Source: an uncultured Opitutaceae bacterium (GTDB taxonomy: Bacteria > Verrucomicrobiota > Verrucomicrobiia > Opitutales > Opitutaceae). From it: a stretch of DNA of 43,857 nucleotides. Shown here piece by piece: positions 1-8,667 of this stretch. The notes beneath the pieces are model-generated. The model made no database searches. It worked only from the letters and a program-made list of their open reading frames with translations, and was not told the origin of the DNA. How positions within the stretch are numbered: the first letter of the stretch is position 1; every line of letters starts with the position of its first letter. Made by a program: the position numbers and the translations under genes. The stretch is from positions 1-43,857 of the forward strand of contig CALFNN010000020.1 of NCBI GenBank assembly GCA_937902925.1. Reading direction: 5' to 3'.

Positions 1-3000
1 TCGCCGATCACTCGAGCTGGGACATGGTCTGGCTCCGCATCGACTACAACGGCCACGGCTTCGACGCCTTCGTGACCGATGCGAGTCTGGCCCGCACGCG
101 CGTATCGGTGACGTTGGATCCATTCCCGTCGCCGCAGGAGTGGACGCACCTGGCGCTGGCATGGGACGAGACGCGCGGCATTAGGTTTTATGTGAACGGC
201 AAACTCGCGGCGGCGAAGGAAACCGTCGCGGTCTACAACACCGGGCTGGACCAGTTCGGCCCGCACTCGCGCGTGATCAGTCCGAACCAGGTGCAGAGCG
301 GCTACGCGTTCACGCGCGGTGGCGACATGGACGAGTTGCGAATTTACGACCGGATGCTCGCCGACGACAACATCGCGGCGCTCGCGAAAGGCGACGCCGT
401 CGCCGGGCTCGCGCCGTTGCCGCCGCGCACGCTCGCCGATCCGCGCTGGCGGGACGAATGGTGGCTGCGCTACGGCTGGAACCGCCCCGGCGATGCGCCG
501 CCCTATCTCGCGGGCGAGGCGATCAGCGTGCGCAAGGTCGAGATTCACGAGGCCTACGACATGAAGCGCTGGTGGTGGAAGGCGACCGACGGGATTCGCG
601 AGACGACCTGGCCGGGCGTTTACAACCGCTCACGGCTGCCCGGTCGCAACGACTACTTTCAACTGCCGGACTGGGACTGCTACGTCGATTCGGGCAAGGC
701 GATCACGTTCCTGATGCCCGAGGAGCCGTGGAATCAACTGGAGGTTTCGGGCGCCGCGTGGGGAAAAATGGAACTGCTGCCGGCGGGCACGGTGGGCGAG
801 ACCGCTTACAACGTGAAGGCCGAGTCGACGCTGTTCGAACGGCCGAAAGGGCAGGAGCGGACGTTCCACCGCCTCGCCACGCCGGTCACGGGACGGGCGA
901 TCCGGTTCACGAATGTCGAGCAGGAGCAGCCGATCGGCGAGCTGGTCGCCTACAACGTCACGACCGGTCGCGAGCCGGCCGGGGCCGCGAAGCTCGCCTA
1001 CCGGCTCACCGCCGCGGTGCCGGGCGCGCAGTTTGCGCCGATGGTCGATTTCTTGACGCGCCGTCACCCCGCCGACGAGCGCGCGATGCTGGTCGCGCAG
1101 CCCATCGCGGATGTTGCGCCGGCGGGTCCCGTCGTGGCGCAGCCTGCGACGACGGCGTCCGGCTTGCCGATCGTGCACGTGCTGATCCCCGACAATTGGG
1201 ACAAGATGGACGGCGGGCTCGACGGCATCGCGATCGACCTGCCGGCGTTGAACGTGAAACCAACCCACGGCGGTTTGTTTCCGCTCAACCTGCAGGTGAA
1301 GGATCCGTCGTGGCTCTATCGCAACGCGCTCGATTTCTCGTTCAGCGTCAAGCCGGGCGAGGCGAAGACCCTGTGGCTCGACCTGCGCGATCGCATCCTG
1401 CCGGTCGGCAAGGGATTTTTTCTCACGCTCGCGGGTGCCGGTGGGGATTTCAACGCGGCAATGCTGGAGGGCGCGCAAATCCGCCTCGTGTTCAAGTCGC
1501 GCGAGGCTGCGCGCGCCGAGCACGAGATCGACCGTTTCACGCAGGCGCGGGACAACTATGCGATGATGTCCGAGGAGCATCCGCGCCAGGAGCGGTTGAA
1601 CCTGTGGAATCGTTTCGAGGCGGACCTGACCGAGTTGATGCGCGTCAATCCCAGGCACGATCCCGGCATCTACTATGCCGCGGCGGCTGGCATGGGCCCG
1701 GTGCCGCCGGCGAAGCTCGGGACGCCGCCGGCGGGCGTGCCGCTCTGGGCGTTCCGGCAGGCGGAGTTGCTCGATCGTTACCGCCGGTTTGTGGATTGGT
1801 ATATCGATCACCGCCAGGTGGAATTCGGGGATTTCGGCGGGGGGCTTTCGGACGATGACGATTTGACGAACCTCTTCCCGGGTCTCGCGGCGATGGGTGC
1901 CGACCCCGGGAAGCTGGCCGCGTCCTCGGCGCGGACGCTGGATGCGATCTACAACAACGGGATGTTTACGAACGGCATCTGCACCATCCAGACCGACGAC
2001 CTGCACAGCTTCGAGGAAGGCACGACCGAACTCGGGCAGAACCTGATCATCAACTACGGCAGCCCGCGGCAGCTCGAGCGCGCGATGGAGTCGGCGCGCG
2101 GGGTCCCGAGCATCACGGGCATCAATGCCGCCGGCCACCGGCACATCATGTCGTCGTATTTCAGCGCGACGAAGATCGCGCGGGAGGAACCGTGGGGCGT
2201 GGTGCGGCCGAACTGCTACCTGATGCTGCAGCCGAGCGAACTGCTGGTCGCCTACAACGATAACCCGACGGCGAGGAAATTCCTGCTGGAGCTGGCGGAC
2301 GGAGTGCTCGCCCATCGCAAGGTCAACCCGGTCACGGGTCGCGGCACCCTGCCATTGACGATCCGCTTTGCCGACGACGCCGAGGTGGCGGGCGGTCGCG
2401 GCGGCCGGGGAGGCTTCGGCGGAGGCGGTGCGGCCGGCGGCGGACTGGACGGCGTGGGCGGTTTCGGAGGCGGCGGGAACGTCAGCGCCGCCACGTTTCT
2501 GTTTTGGACGGCGTGGACGGCGACGGGCGAGCGCAAGTATCTCGAGCCGGTGCTCGACGCCGGCGTCGACAGCGTGAACGCCAACCTGCTCGATATTCTC
2601 GATCTGCGCAAAAGCTTCGAGGCCGGTCGCATCGGCCTGGCGCCGGCCGCGCCCCTGCCGGCCGACTCCGCAGTGGCCGGGGTTCCGACCGAAGCCGCCG
2701 GGCCGGGCGCCGGTCCGGGACGCGGCGGCAGGTTCGCGGGGCGGGGAGGAAGGGCGGGAGGCCGCGGCGGTTTTGGCGGCGGCCGCGGCGCACGCGCGGG
2801 CGGCGACGCGACGGCGTGGCAGATTTCGGGCGACAAGCGAATGCTCGAAAGGGATTACACGGCCTCGATCGAGGAATACGACGCGAAGGAATATCTCTAC
2901 ACCTACGGCAATTTCTGGATCGACCGGATCTTCGCCGAGGGCACGCGCACGGGCGAACTGCAGAAGACGCGTCTTGGCGGCGTGGTGCACAACCGCAACG

Positions 3001-3650
3001 ACCTGATCCCGGGCAACGTCGTCAGTTGGAGCTTTGCCGCACCGGCCACCGCCCGGAGCGCGGCGTTTCTCATCCCCAACGCCACGCCGACGGGTTTCAA
3101 GGTCATCGCCTACAATCTCGAGACCGCGCCCGTGCAGGTGACGATGACCGGCTGGAACATCGACCCGGGTGTCTGGGAAATCACACAGGGCGTCGACACC
3201 AACGACGACGATGTCGCGGACGAGGCGATCGCGAGCCGGAGCAGCCCGTTCGAGAAGACCGGGGCGCTCGAGGTCACGCTTCCGCCGCGCGCAACAACCA
3301 TCCTCACGTTGAAACTGAAGACGCCCGGCGTGCCTTACTGGCAGCGCCCCGACGTCGGCATCGACCCCGGCGACGTGGCGGTGCAGGGCGACAAAATGCG
3401 GGTCACCGTTCACAGCCTCGGCGCCGTGGATGCGCCGCCAACCACGGTAAACGTGAGGGACCGCTTGGGACGGGTCATTGCGTCCGCGCCGGTTCCGGCC
3501 TTGAAAGCGCCGGTCGACCTGCTGCCGAAAACTTCGACCGTCACGCTGACGATTCCCGCCGGTGCCCGGCTGGGAGGCGGGAGCGTGGCGCTCGAGTCCA
3601 CGGCGACCGTGCCGGAAATCACGCTGCGGAACAACCGCGTCGACCTCTGA
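1..3650 (+). CDS. LamG-domain secreted protein, 5' truncated
   Basis: The reading frame is open from the first bases of the window (codons from base 3), so the true start and any signal peptide lie upstream. The first ~120 residues look like a LamG/concanavalin A-like jelly-roll (WTHLALAWDE, FYVNGKLAA, MDELRIYDRML), a fold that usually binds or cuts carbohydrate. The next ~700 residues match nothing I can name; the segment around ELGQNLIINYG and the helices after it could be an alpha/alpha-toroid like those of some glycosidases or lyases, but this is a guess. Two Gly/Arg-rich stretches (bases about 2389-2480 and 2695-2805) interrupt it. The last ~200 residues look like beta-sandwich domains. 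With a pectate lyase directly downstream, a role in plant polysaccharide breakdown is plausible but unproven. The frame stops with TGA at 3648. Confidence 0.85.
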   Translation, partial: ADHSSWDMVWLRIDYNGHGFDAFVTDASLARTRVSVTLDPFPSPQEWTHLALAWDETRGIRFYVNGKLAAAKETVAVYNTGLDQFGPHSRVISPNQVQSGYAFTRGGDMDELRIYDRMLADDNIAALAKGDAVAGLAPLPPRTLADPRWRDEWWLRYGWNRPGDAPPYLAGEAISVRKVEIHEAYDMKRWWWKATDGIRETTWPGVYNRSRLPGRNDYFQLPDWDCYVDSGKAITFLMPEEPWNQLEVSGAAWGKMELLPAGTVGETAYNVKAESTLFERPKGQERTFHRLATPVTGRAIRFTNVEQEQPIGELVAYNVTTGREPAGAAKLAYRLTAAVPGAQFAPMVDFLTRRHPADERAMLVAQPIADVAPAGPVVAQPATTASGLPIVHVLIPDNWDKMDGGLDGIAIDLPALNVKPTHGGLFPLNLQVKDPSWLYRNALDFSFSVKPGEAKTLWLDLRDRILPVGKGFFLTLAGAGGDFNAAMLEGAQIRLVFKSREAARAEHEIDRFTQARDNYAMMSEEHPRQERLNLWNRFEADLTELMRVNPRHDPGIYYAAAAGMGPVPPAKLGTPPAGVPLWAFRQAELLDRYRRFVDWYIDHRQVEFGDFGGGLSDDDDLTNLFPGLAAMGADPGKLAASSARTLDAIYNNGMFTNGICTIQTDDLHSFEEGTTELGQNLIINYGSPRQLERAMESARGVPSITGINAAGHRHIMSSYFSATKIAREEPWGVVRPNCYLMLQPSELLVAYNDNPTARKFLLELADGVLAHRKVNPVTGRGTLPLTIRFADDAEVAGGRGGRGGFGGGGAAGGGLDGVGGFGGGGNVSAATFLFWTAWTATGERKYLEPVLDAGVDSVNANLLDILDLRKSFEAGRIGLAPAAPLPADSAVAGVPTEAAGPGAGPGRGGRFAGRGGRAGGRGGFGGGRGARAGGDATAWQISGDKRMLERDYTASIEEYDAKEYLYTYGNFWIDRIFAEGTRTGELQKTRLGGVVHNRNDLIPGNVVSWSFAAPATARSAAFLIPNATPTGFKVIAYNLETAPVQVTMTGWNIDPGVWEITQGVDTNDDDVADEAIASRSSPFEKTGALEVTLPPRATTILTLKLKTPGVPYWQRPDVGIDPGDVAVQGDKMRVTVHSLGAVDAPPTTVNVRDRLGRVIASAPVPALKAPVDLLPKTSTVTLTIPAGARLGGGSVALESTATVPEITLRNNRVDL

Positions 3651-3805
3651 CGCGCCGGTGGCCGGCCATCGGCGCTGCTCCCGGTCCAGTCCGAACACCC
3701 CAGATGATCTAGGGTGCGTGGCTTAACTGTTTAGCAAATGGTCGCCTTGCCGGCGTAAGGCGATCGGCGCGGACTGCGCTTCCTCCACCCCCGAGAAATT
3801 CGACG

Positions 3806-3837
3806 CGAAGCGTTGCGGGCACGTCCCGCCCGCTTCG
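3806..3837. other. Nested stem-loop in the intergenic region
   Basis: CGAAGCG (3806-3812) pairs with CGCTTCG (3831-3837), and inside it GCGGG (3815-3819) pairs with CCCGC (3825-3829) around a CACGT loop. It lies about 155 bases after the LamG gene and 60 bases before the pectate lyase start, without a U tract. It could be a processing or pause site of the upstream transcript or a leader structure of the lyase mRNA. The rest of 3651-3898 shows no gene. Confidence 0.35.
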
Positions 3838-3898
3838 GGCCGGAACCCCTTTGCCGGCACCCCTGCCGGCCTCCTCAACCCAAAATCCAAGAACGAAA

Positions 3899-5137
3899 AT
3901 GAAGAATCCGTTGATCCCACGCTCCGGCTCGTTCCGGCCGATCCTCATCGCGCTGCCGCTGCTGGCGGCGTTCCCGATGTCCGCCCTGGCGGCAACTTAC
4001 TACATCGCGCCCACCGGGAGCGACAGCAACCCGGGGACCCAGGCGTCGCCCTTCAAGAGCATCACCAAGGCCCAGTCGGTCGCCTCGTCCGGCGACACCG
4101 TCACGATCCGCGGCGGCACTTACAGCGGCTTCACGATCGCGGGTTCGGACAGCAACTACAACTTCGTCCACAACCTCACCAAGAGCGGGATTACCTACAC
4201 GAACTTCACGGGCGAGACTCCGGTGTTCAATTTCGCCGGCACCACGACGGCCAAGCGCGTGGCGGCGTTTCACATCGCCAGCGGCGTCACGGTCACGATC
4301 CGCGGCATCACCATCACGGGCGTGCCGGTGGGCACGCAAAAGCAGTCCGAGTGTTTCCGCATCGAGGGTCATCCGACCTTCGACCGCGTGACGTGCCACG
4401 ACAACGCCGCGAACGGGTTTTATTTCACGATCCATGCGAGCGGCTCGTGCACCAATTGCGACTCCTACAATAACATCGGCACCGGCACCTCGCTCGGGAA
4501 CACCGACGGCTTCGGCGCCCATGCGGACGGCGGCGGCGTCACGTTCACGACCTGCCGCTCCTGGCACAACAGCGACGACGGCTACGACTGCATCTCCTCG
4601 AACAGTGCGAACACGTTCGACCACTGCTGGGCTTACAACATGACCGCGGGCGGCGATTCAAACGGCTTCAAGATCGGTGGCTACGGCACCGGCACGCCGC
4701 CGAGCAACCCGCCGGTCCACACCGTGAAATTCTGCCTGTCGGCCGCGAACAACTCCAACGGCTTCTACGCGAATCATCAGCCGGGCCAGGCGGCGACTTG
4801 GACCAGCAACACGGCCTACAACAACCATGGCTCCGGCAACTTCAACATGCTGGAGCGCGTGAGCCCGACCGACGCCACCGACATCCCGGGCACGCGGGAA
4901 GTGTTCCATAACAACATCGCGTTCACCGGGACCATCATCGCGAACGACAACAATCCCGCGGCGAACAAGACGAACAATTCCTGGACGAAAAGCGGCGTGA
5001 CGGTGAACTCGGCGGATTTCCAGAGTCTCGACGCCACGCAGATGACGCAGGCCCGCCAATCGAGCGGCGCGTTGCCCAACATCACGTTCATGCATCTCGT
5101 CAGCGGAAGCGATCTCGCCGGCTTGGGGTGCTTCTGA
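3899..5137 (+). CDS. Secreted pectate lyase-like protein (right-handed beta-helix, PL9-like)
   Basis: The protein of 412 residues probably cleaves polygalacturonate by beta-elimination outside the cytoplasm. The ATG at 3899 is chosen because it gives a clean signal peptide (basic MKNPLIPRSGSFR, hydrophobic core, cleavage after MSALA); an in-frame upstream ATG at 3851 would bury it. The mature N-terminus TYYIAPTGSDSNPGTQ with SPFKSITKA and a GDTVTIRGGTY stretch is the hallmark opening of secreted parallel beta-helix enzymes, particularly family 9 polysaccharide lyases. Coils with NNxxxGFY and DGYDCISSN follow, and the latter may contribute calcium ligands. A CE8 pectin methylesterase lies 12 kb away, supporting a pectin-use lifestyle. 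The exact lyase family is inferred from pattern, not from a search; it could be another beta-helix hydrolase. Confidence 0.82.
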   Translation: MKNPLIPRSGSFRPILIALPLLAAFPMSALAATYYIAPTGSDSNPGTQASPFKSITKAQSVASSGDTVTIRGGTYSGFTIAGSDSNYNFVHNLTKSGITYTNFTGETPVFNFAGTTTAKRVAAFHIASGVTVTIRGITITGVPVGTQKQSECFRIEGHPTFDRVTCHDNAANGFYFTIHASGSCTNCDSYNNIGTGTSLGNTDGFGAHADGGGVTFTTCRSWHNSDDGYDCISSNSANTFDHCWAYNMTAGGDSNGFKIGGYGTGTPPSNPPVHTVKFCLSAANNSNGFYANHQPGQAATWTSNTAYNNHGSGNFNMLERVSPTDATDIPGTREVFHNNIAFTGTIIANDNNPAANKTNNSWTKSGVTVNSADFQSLDATQMTQARQSSGALPNITFMHLVSGSDLAGLGCF

Positions 5138-5171
5138 GACCGGAAGCAACGCCGGTTGGGAAATATTCCGC

Positions 5172-5212
5172 AGCCGGGGGCGGGTCGCACTGCAAGGCGC
5201 CCGCCCCCGGCT
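5172..5212 (+). terminator. Strong hairpin after the pectate lyase gene
   Basis: A perfect 13-bp stem (5172-5184 with 5200-5212, AGCCGGGGGCGGG against its complement) closes a 15-base loop and is followed by TTTCCC. It begins 34 bases after the lyase stop and ends 33 bases before the next start. The short T run makes it a probable but not textbook Rho-independent terminator. Confidence 0.65.
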
Positions 5213-5245
5213 TTCCCGCCACCGGCTCCGTTGTCGCATCGCGCC

Positions 5246-6049
5246 ATGAATTCCCTGTCCTTTTCCGGCTGGCCGGCGCTGCTGGCGGCGGGCGCCCTGA
5301 CGCTCGCCGGGCCGGCCCGGGCCGGGCCGCCGCAAGGCGAGACCATCGATCTCGGCGGTGGCGTGACGATGGAGTTCGTCTTGATTCGCGCCGGCTCGTT
5401 CACGATGGGCTCGGATGAAAATACCGGCGATGGCGACGAGTCGCCGCAACACGAGGTCACGATCACGCGGCCATTTTACCTCGGAAAGTTCGAGGTGACG
5501 CAGGAGCAGTGGGTGGCGCTGATGGGCTCCAACCCGAGCGGATTCAAAGGGGCCAAAAGACCGGTGGACAGCGTGAGCTGGAACGATTGCCAGCGCTTCC
5601 TCGCGAGGCTGCACGAAAAGACCGGCCGAAAATTCGCGCTGCCGAGCGAGGCGCAGTGGGAATACGCCTGCCGGGCGGGCACGCACACGACCTGGAGTTT
5701 CGGCAACGATGCCGCCGTGGCTGGCGACTACGGCTGGCTGGGGGTGAATTCCGGAGGCACCACGCATGCCGTCGGCACCCGGAAGCCCAATGCGTGGGGG
5801 CTCTACGACATGCACGGCAACGTATGGGAATGGTGCGCCGACTGGTATGCCAAGCACGGCTATCCGACCGGCAGGGTCGCGGACCCGACCGGCCCGGCCA
5901 CGAGCGAGGGGCGGATTCTGCGCGGCGGCGGCTGGGGCGAGGACCCGCTGAACGCGCGTTGCGCCGGGCGCAACTGCGATGGCCCGGACGGCGCGCACAA
6001 CGGTATCGGCTTCCGCTGCGTGCTGCTCGCGGATGGATTCAACCGCTGA
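5246..6049 (+). CDS. Secreted SUMF1/formylglycine-generating-enzyme-like domain protein
   Basis: This 267-residue protein has a signal peptide (MNSLSFSGWPALLAAGALTL, cleavage near GPARA) and then one complete SUMF1 domain: FVLIRAGSFTMGSDE, HEVTITRPFYLGKFEVTQEQW, PVDSVSWNDCQRF, FALPSEAQWEYACRAG, WGLYDMHGNVWEWCADWY and a final GIGFRC. In true formylglycine-generating enzymes a cysteine pair lies after the GGS motif; here the stretch is GGGWGEDPLNARCAGRN and that pair is missing, so it probably does not activate sulfatases and may be a C-type-lectin-like binding or other oxidoreductase relative. No sulfatase is nearby. The ATG at 5246 is chosen for the signal peptide. The next gene follows after 25 bases and may be cotranscribed. 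Confidence 0.85.
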   Translation: MNSLSFSGWPALLAAGALTLAGPARAGPPQGETIDLGGGVTMEFVLIRAGSFTMGSDENTGDGDESPQHEVTITRPFYLGKFEVTQEQWVALMGSNPSGFKGAKRPVDSVSWNDCQRFLARLHEKTGRKFALPSEAQWEYACRAGTHTTWSFGNDAAVAGDYGWLGVNSGGTTHAVGTRKPNAWGLYDMHGNVWEWCADWYAKHGYPTGRVADPTGPATSEGRILRGGGWGEDPLNARCAGRNCDGPDGAHNGIGFRCVLLADGFNR

Positions 6050-6074
6050 GCGTTCGGCTCCGGCAAAACGCGCC

Positions 6075-7178
6075 ATGAAATTCACGAGAACCCTGTTGGA
6101 GACCGCGCTCGCCGGAGTCGTGGTGGCGATCGTATTCTTCGGCCGGCACCGCGGTGAACCACCCACGGACAGCGCGGTCGCGCAGCCAGCGCTCGCCGCG
6201 AGCGGCGGCTCGAAGGAAACGGTGCCGGAACGAGGTGCGAATTTGCATCCACCCTCAGCTTCGCGGCGCGGCGCCGTTGTTTTGTCCCCGGGCCGGGCCG
6301 ACGAAACCGTGGCGTCCGTGCACCGGGGACTGGAGTTGCTGCGCGAGAGCGAAACCGGCGACGAAGAGGCGGTCGCGGAGTTGATGGCCGGACTGAGCGC
6401 GCTGCTGACCGACCGGAACGCTGCCGGCATCGTGCGATCGCTGTCGACTGAGGAACTCGGCACGTCCTTCGGTCTCGTGGCGCTCGGGCGCTGGCTCGAC
6501 CACGATACGCTCGCCGCGGCCAATTGGATTGCCCTGCGGTCCGGTGCGACGGAAGAGCAGGCTTGGCTCGTCGCGTGCAAGCTGCTGGACGATCCCGCGC
6601 GTTTGGACGGCTATTGCGACGAGTTGCCCGATGGCGCCTGGAAGCAGAACGTGCTCAACGGCGCGGGCCTCGCGGTGCTGGCGCAGAATCCGAACGAGGC
6701 CATCGCGCTGGCGCAGCGGATGAATCCGGGTCCGGCGCGGCAGAATCTCCTGGAGACGGTCGCCTACGATTGGACGGGCCGCGAGCCGCGGGCGGCGCTC
6801 GGCTGGATCGTCAACGTGCCGGACCCGACGCTGCGCGAGCGTTTGCTGGCGGTCGGGGCGAAGGCGATCGCCGCGAATGATCCGGATCTGGCGGTCACTT
6901 GGCTGAACGCCGCCGTCAATTCCCCGGGGATTTTAAACGACACGGCGCTCGTCCTCGCCGAGACGTGGGCTGATCGGAACCCGGCCGCGGCGGCGCAGTG
7001 GGTCGCGCGGCTGCCTGAAAGCGAGGCTCGCGAACCGGCCGTCGATCTCGTGTCGCGGCGCTGGCTGCAGGTGGACCCGGGCGCGGCGACGGCGTGGATT
7101 CAAACACTACCCGAGCGAGACAGGGTTTTGGCGGCGCTGGCCGCGCCGCCGCCGGAAAGCCCGGCGGATCCCGAATAG
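6075..7178 (+). CDS. Membrane-anchored helical-repeat protein of unknown function
   Basis: The protein has 367 residues. Start ATG 6075 gives a single N-terminal membrane segment (LLETALAGVVVAIVFF), so it is either anchored in the inner membrane or exported. After a low-complexity linker, residues ~100-360 form tandem alpha-helical repeats of about 33 residues with the theme W-x5-P-x-AA-x2-W-x3-LP: clear copies start near DWTGREPRAALGWI, IAANDPDLAVTWL, WADRNPAAAAQWV and WLQVDPGAATAWI. Such TPR/Sel1-like solenoids generally bind other proteins. I recognise no catalytic motif and no named family, though proteins of this look are frequent in Verrucomicrobiota genomes. It follows the SUMF1 gene by 25 bases in the same direction and converges on the dehydrogenase gene 42 bases away. 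Confidence 0.75.
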   Translation: MKFTRTLLETALAGVVVAIVFFGRHRGEPPTDSAVAQPALAASGGSKETVPERGANLHPPSASRRGAVVLSPGRADETVASVHRGLELLRESETGDEEAVAELMAGLSALLTDRNAAGIVRSLSTEELGTSFGLVALGRWLDHDTLAAANWIALRSGATEEQAWLVACKLLDDPARLDGYCDELPDGAWKQNVLNGAGLAVLAQNPNEAIALAQRMNPGPARQNLLETVAYDWTGREPRAALGWIVNVPDPTLRERLLAVGAKAIAANDPDLAVTWLNAAVNSPGILNDTALVLAETWADRNPAAAAQWVARLPESEAREPAVDLVSRRWLQVDPGAATAWIQTLPERDRVLAALAAPPPESPADPE

Positions 7179-7220
7179 GCGCCGCCGCACCGGGGCGATT
7201 TTCGGGCGCCGGATTTTCCC

Positions 7221-8408
7221 TCAGCGCCAGATCACCGACGAGTCGATCGCGGCGATCGAGGTGCGCCCCGTCAGCGCCATCGCCATCTCGAATTCGCGCC
7301 GCAGGATGTTGACGACGCGCGTGACGCCGGCCGCGCCCTCCGCGGCGAGACCATACAGATACGGCCGGCCGATCAGGACGGCGGTCGCGCCAAGGCCGAG
7401 AGCTTTCAGCACGCTCGTGCCGCGGCGGATCCCGCCGTCGACGAGGACCGGCAGGCGGCCGCCGACTTTGGCCACGACCTCGGGCAACGCGTCGATGGTC
7501 GCGGGCACGGTGTCGAGATTGCGGGCGCCGTGGTTCGACACGATCAGACCGCTGACACCGGCGTCGACGGCGCGCGCGGCGTCGTCGGGGTTCATCACGC
7601 CCTTGAGCAGCACGGGCAGGCGCGTGAGCGAGCGCAGCCAGTCGATTTCCTTCCACGTGACCTTCGGGTCGAGCGTCGCGCTGAAGATGCTTTGTTCGGT
7701 GGCGCGCTGGGCGCCGGTCGCAGTCACCAGCCCTTTCAGGTTGGCCCGCTCGACGCCCGGGGGCAGGTTGAAATGGGCGCGCAGTTCGCGGTAGCGCGCG
7801 CCGAGCACGGGCGCGTCGACGGTCACGACGAGCGCCTGATAACCCGCGGACTCGGCCCGCCCGACCAGCCGGCGCGTGAATTCCCGATCGGGCTGCACGT
7901 AGAGTTGAAACCAAAGCGGATGCGTGGCCGCGGCGGCGACGTCCTCGAGGGAGACGGTCGACATCGTGCTGAGCACCATCGTCGCGCCGGCGGCGCCGGC
8001 TCCACGCACCGTGGCAAGTTCGCCGTCGGGATGCGCGAGTTTGTGATAGGCGGTCGGTGCGAGCAGGATGGGGAAGGGCAGTTCGCGGCCGAGCAGCGTC
8101 ACGCGCGTGTCGAGTTGCGAAACATCCACGAGCGCGCGCGGACGCAGGCGAAGCCGATCGTAGGACTCGCGGTTCCAGCGGAGGGTGAGTTCGTCCGCCG
8201 CGCCCTCGGAGATGTATTCCCACGCCATTGGCGAGAGGCGGACCTGCGCCTGTCGCTCGAAGTCGGGCACGTCGAAAAGTTCGGCGCTGCCGGCGGCTGG
8301 CGGGCTGGCGGCCGGGCCTGCGGCGCGCGCGGTTCCCTTGCCGGCAATCACCGATGCGCCGGCGAGCACGCCGGCCGACCGGAGCCATTCTCGACGGGTG
8401 ACAGCCAT
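7221..8408 (-). CDS. FMN-dependent alpha-hydroxy-acid dehydrogenase, Tat-exported
   Basis: It belongs to the glycolate oxidase / L-lactate dehydrogenase (cytochrome) family, which oxidises L-2-hydroxy acids using FMN in a TIM barrel. The 395-residue protein shows LAPTAYHKLAHPDGE, the substrate-side tyrosine in QLYVQPDRE, the barrel lysine in LLKGVMNPDDA, the catalytic histidine in VSNHGARNLD and the FMN-phosphate loop LVDGGIRRGTSVLKAL with IGRPYLYGLA. The usual SNHGGRQLD reads SNHGARNLD here. The ATG at 8408 gives TRREWLRSAGVLAGASV, a twin-arginine signal, so the folded flavoprotein is probably exported to the periplasm; most family members are cytosolic or peripheral. The substrate is not clear. 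No electron-acceptor or lactate permease gene is adjacent. It is divergent from the sensor kinase gene across 259 bases. Confidence 0.88.
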   Translation of the reverse strand: MAVTRREWLRSAGVLAGASVIAGKGTARAAGPAASPPAAGSAELFDVPDFERQAQVRLSPMAWEYISEGAADELTLRWNRESYDRLRLRPRALVDVSQLDTRVTLLGRELPFPILLAPTAYHKLAHPDGELATVRGAGAAGATMVLSTMSTVSLEDVAAAATHPLWFQLYVQPDREFTRRLVGRAESAGYQALVVTVDAPVLGARYRELRAHFNLPPGVERANLKGLVTATGAQRATEQSIFSATLDPKVTWKEIDWLRSLTRLPVLLKGVMNPDDAARAVDAGVSGLIVSNHGARNLDTVPATIDALPEVVAKVGGRLPVLVDGGIRRGTSVLKALGLGATAVLIGRPYLYGLAAEGAAGVTRVVNILRREFEMAMALTGRTSIAAIDSSVIWR

Positions 8409-8667
8409 GACGGGCGCGCTCAGGCGTGGGGTGGACGCTTCGACACGGCGCAAGCGTGCCATGCAGGACAAGGGTTTCCAGCAGATTCTCCCGATTCGGC
8501 CCTCCGATGGCGAGGCGGACACGATCATGGCGAATGGGTGTCAGGACACCGTTTCGAGCGCGGCAAGAAATGCGGAGCGTGCGCCTCAAGGTGCGCAAAA
8601 TACGCACAGTTTTTCATCAACCGCGCGCTGCACGAATGGGTAAAACACCCGATATTGGGATCGGACC

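Noticed and set aside
630-3698. A very long open frame antisense to the LamG gene
   Set aside because: It is Arg/His/Gln-rich with no domain and mirrors the GC-rich codons of the real gene on the other strand.
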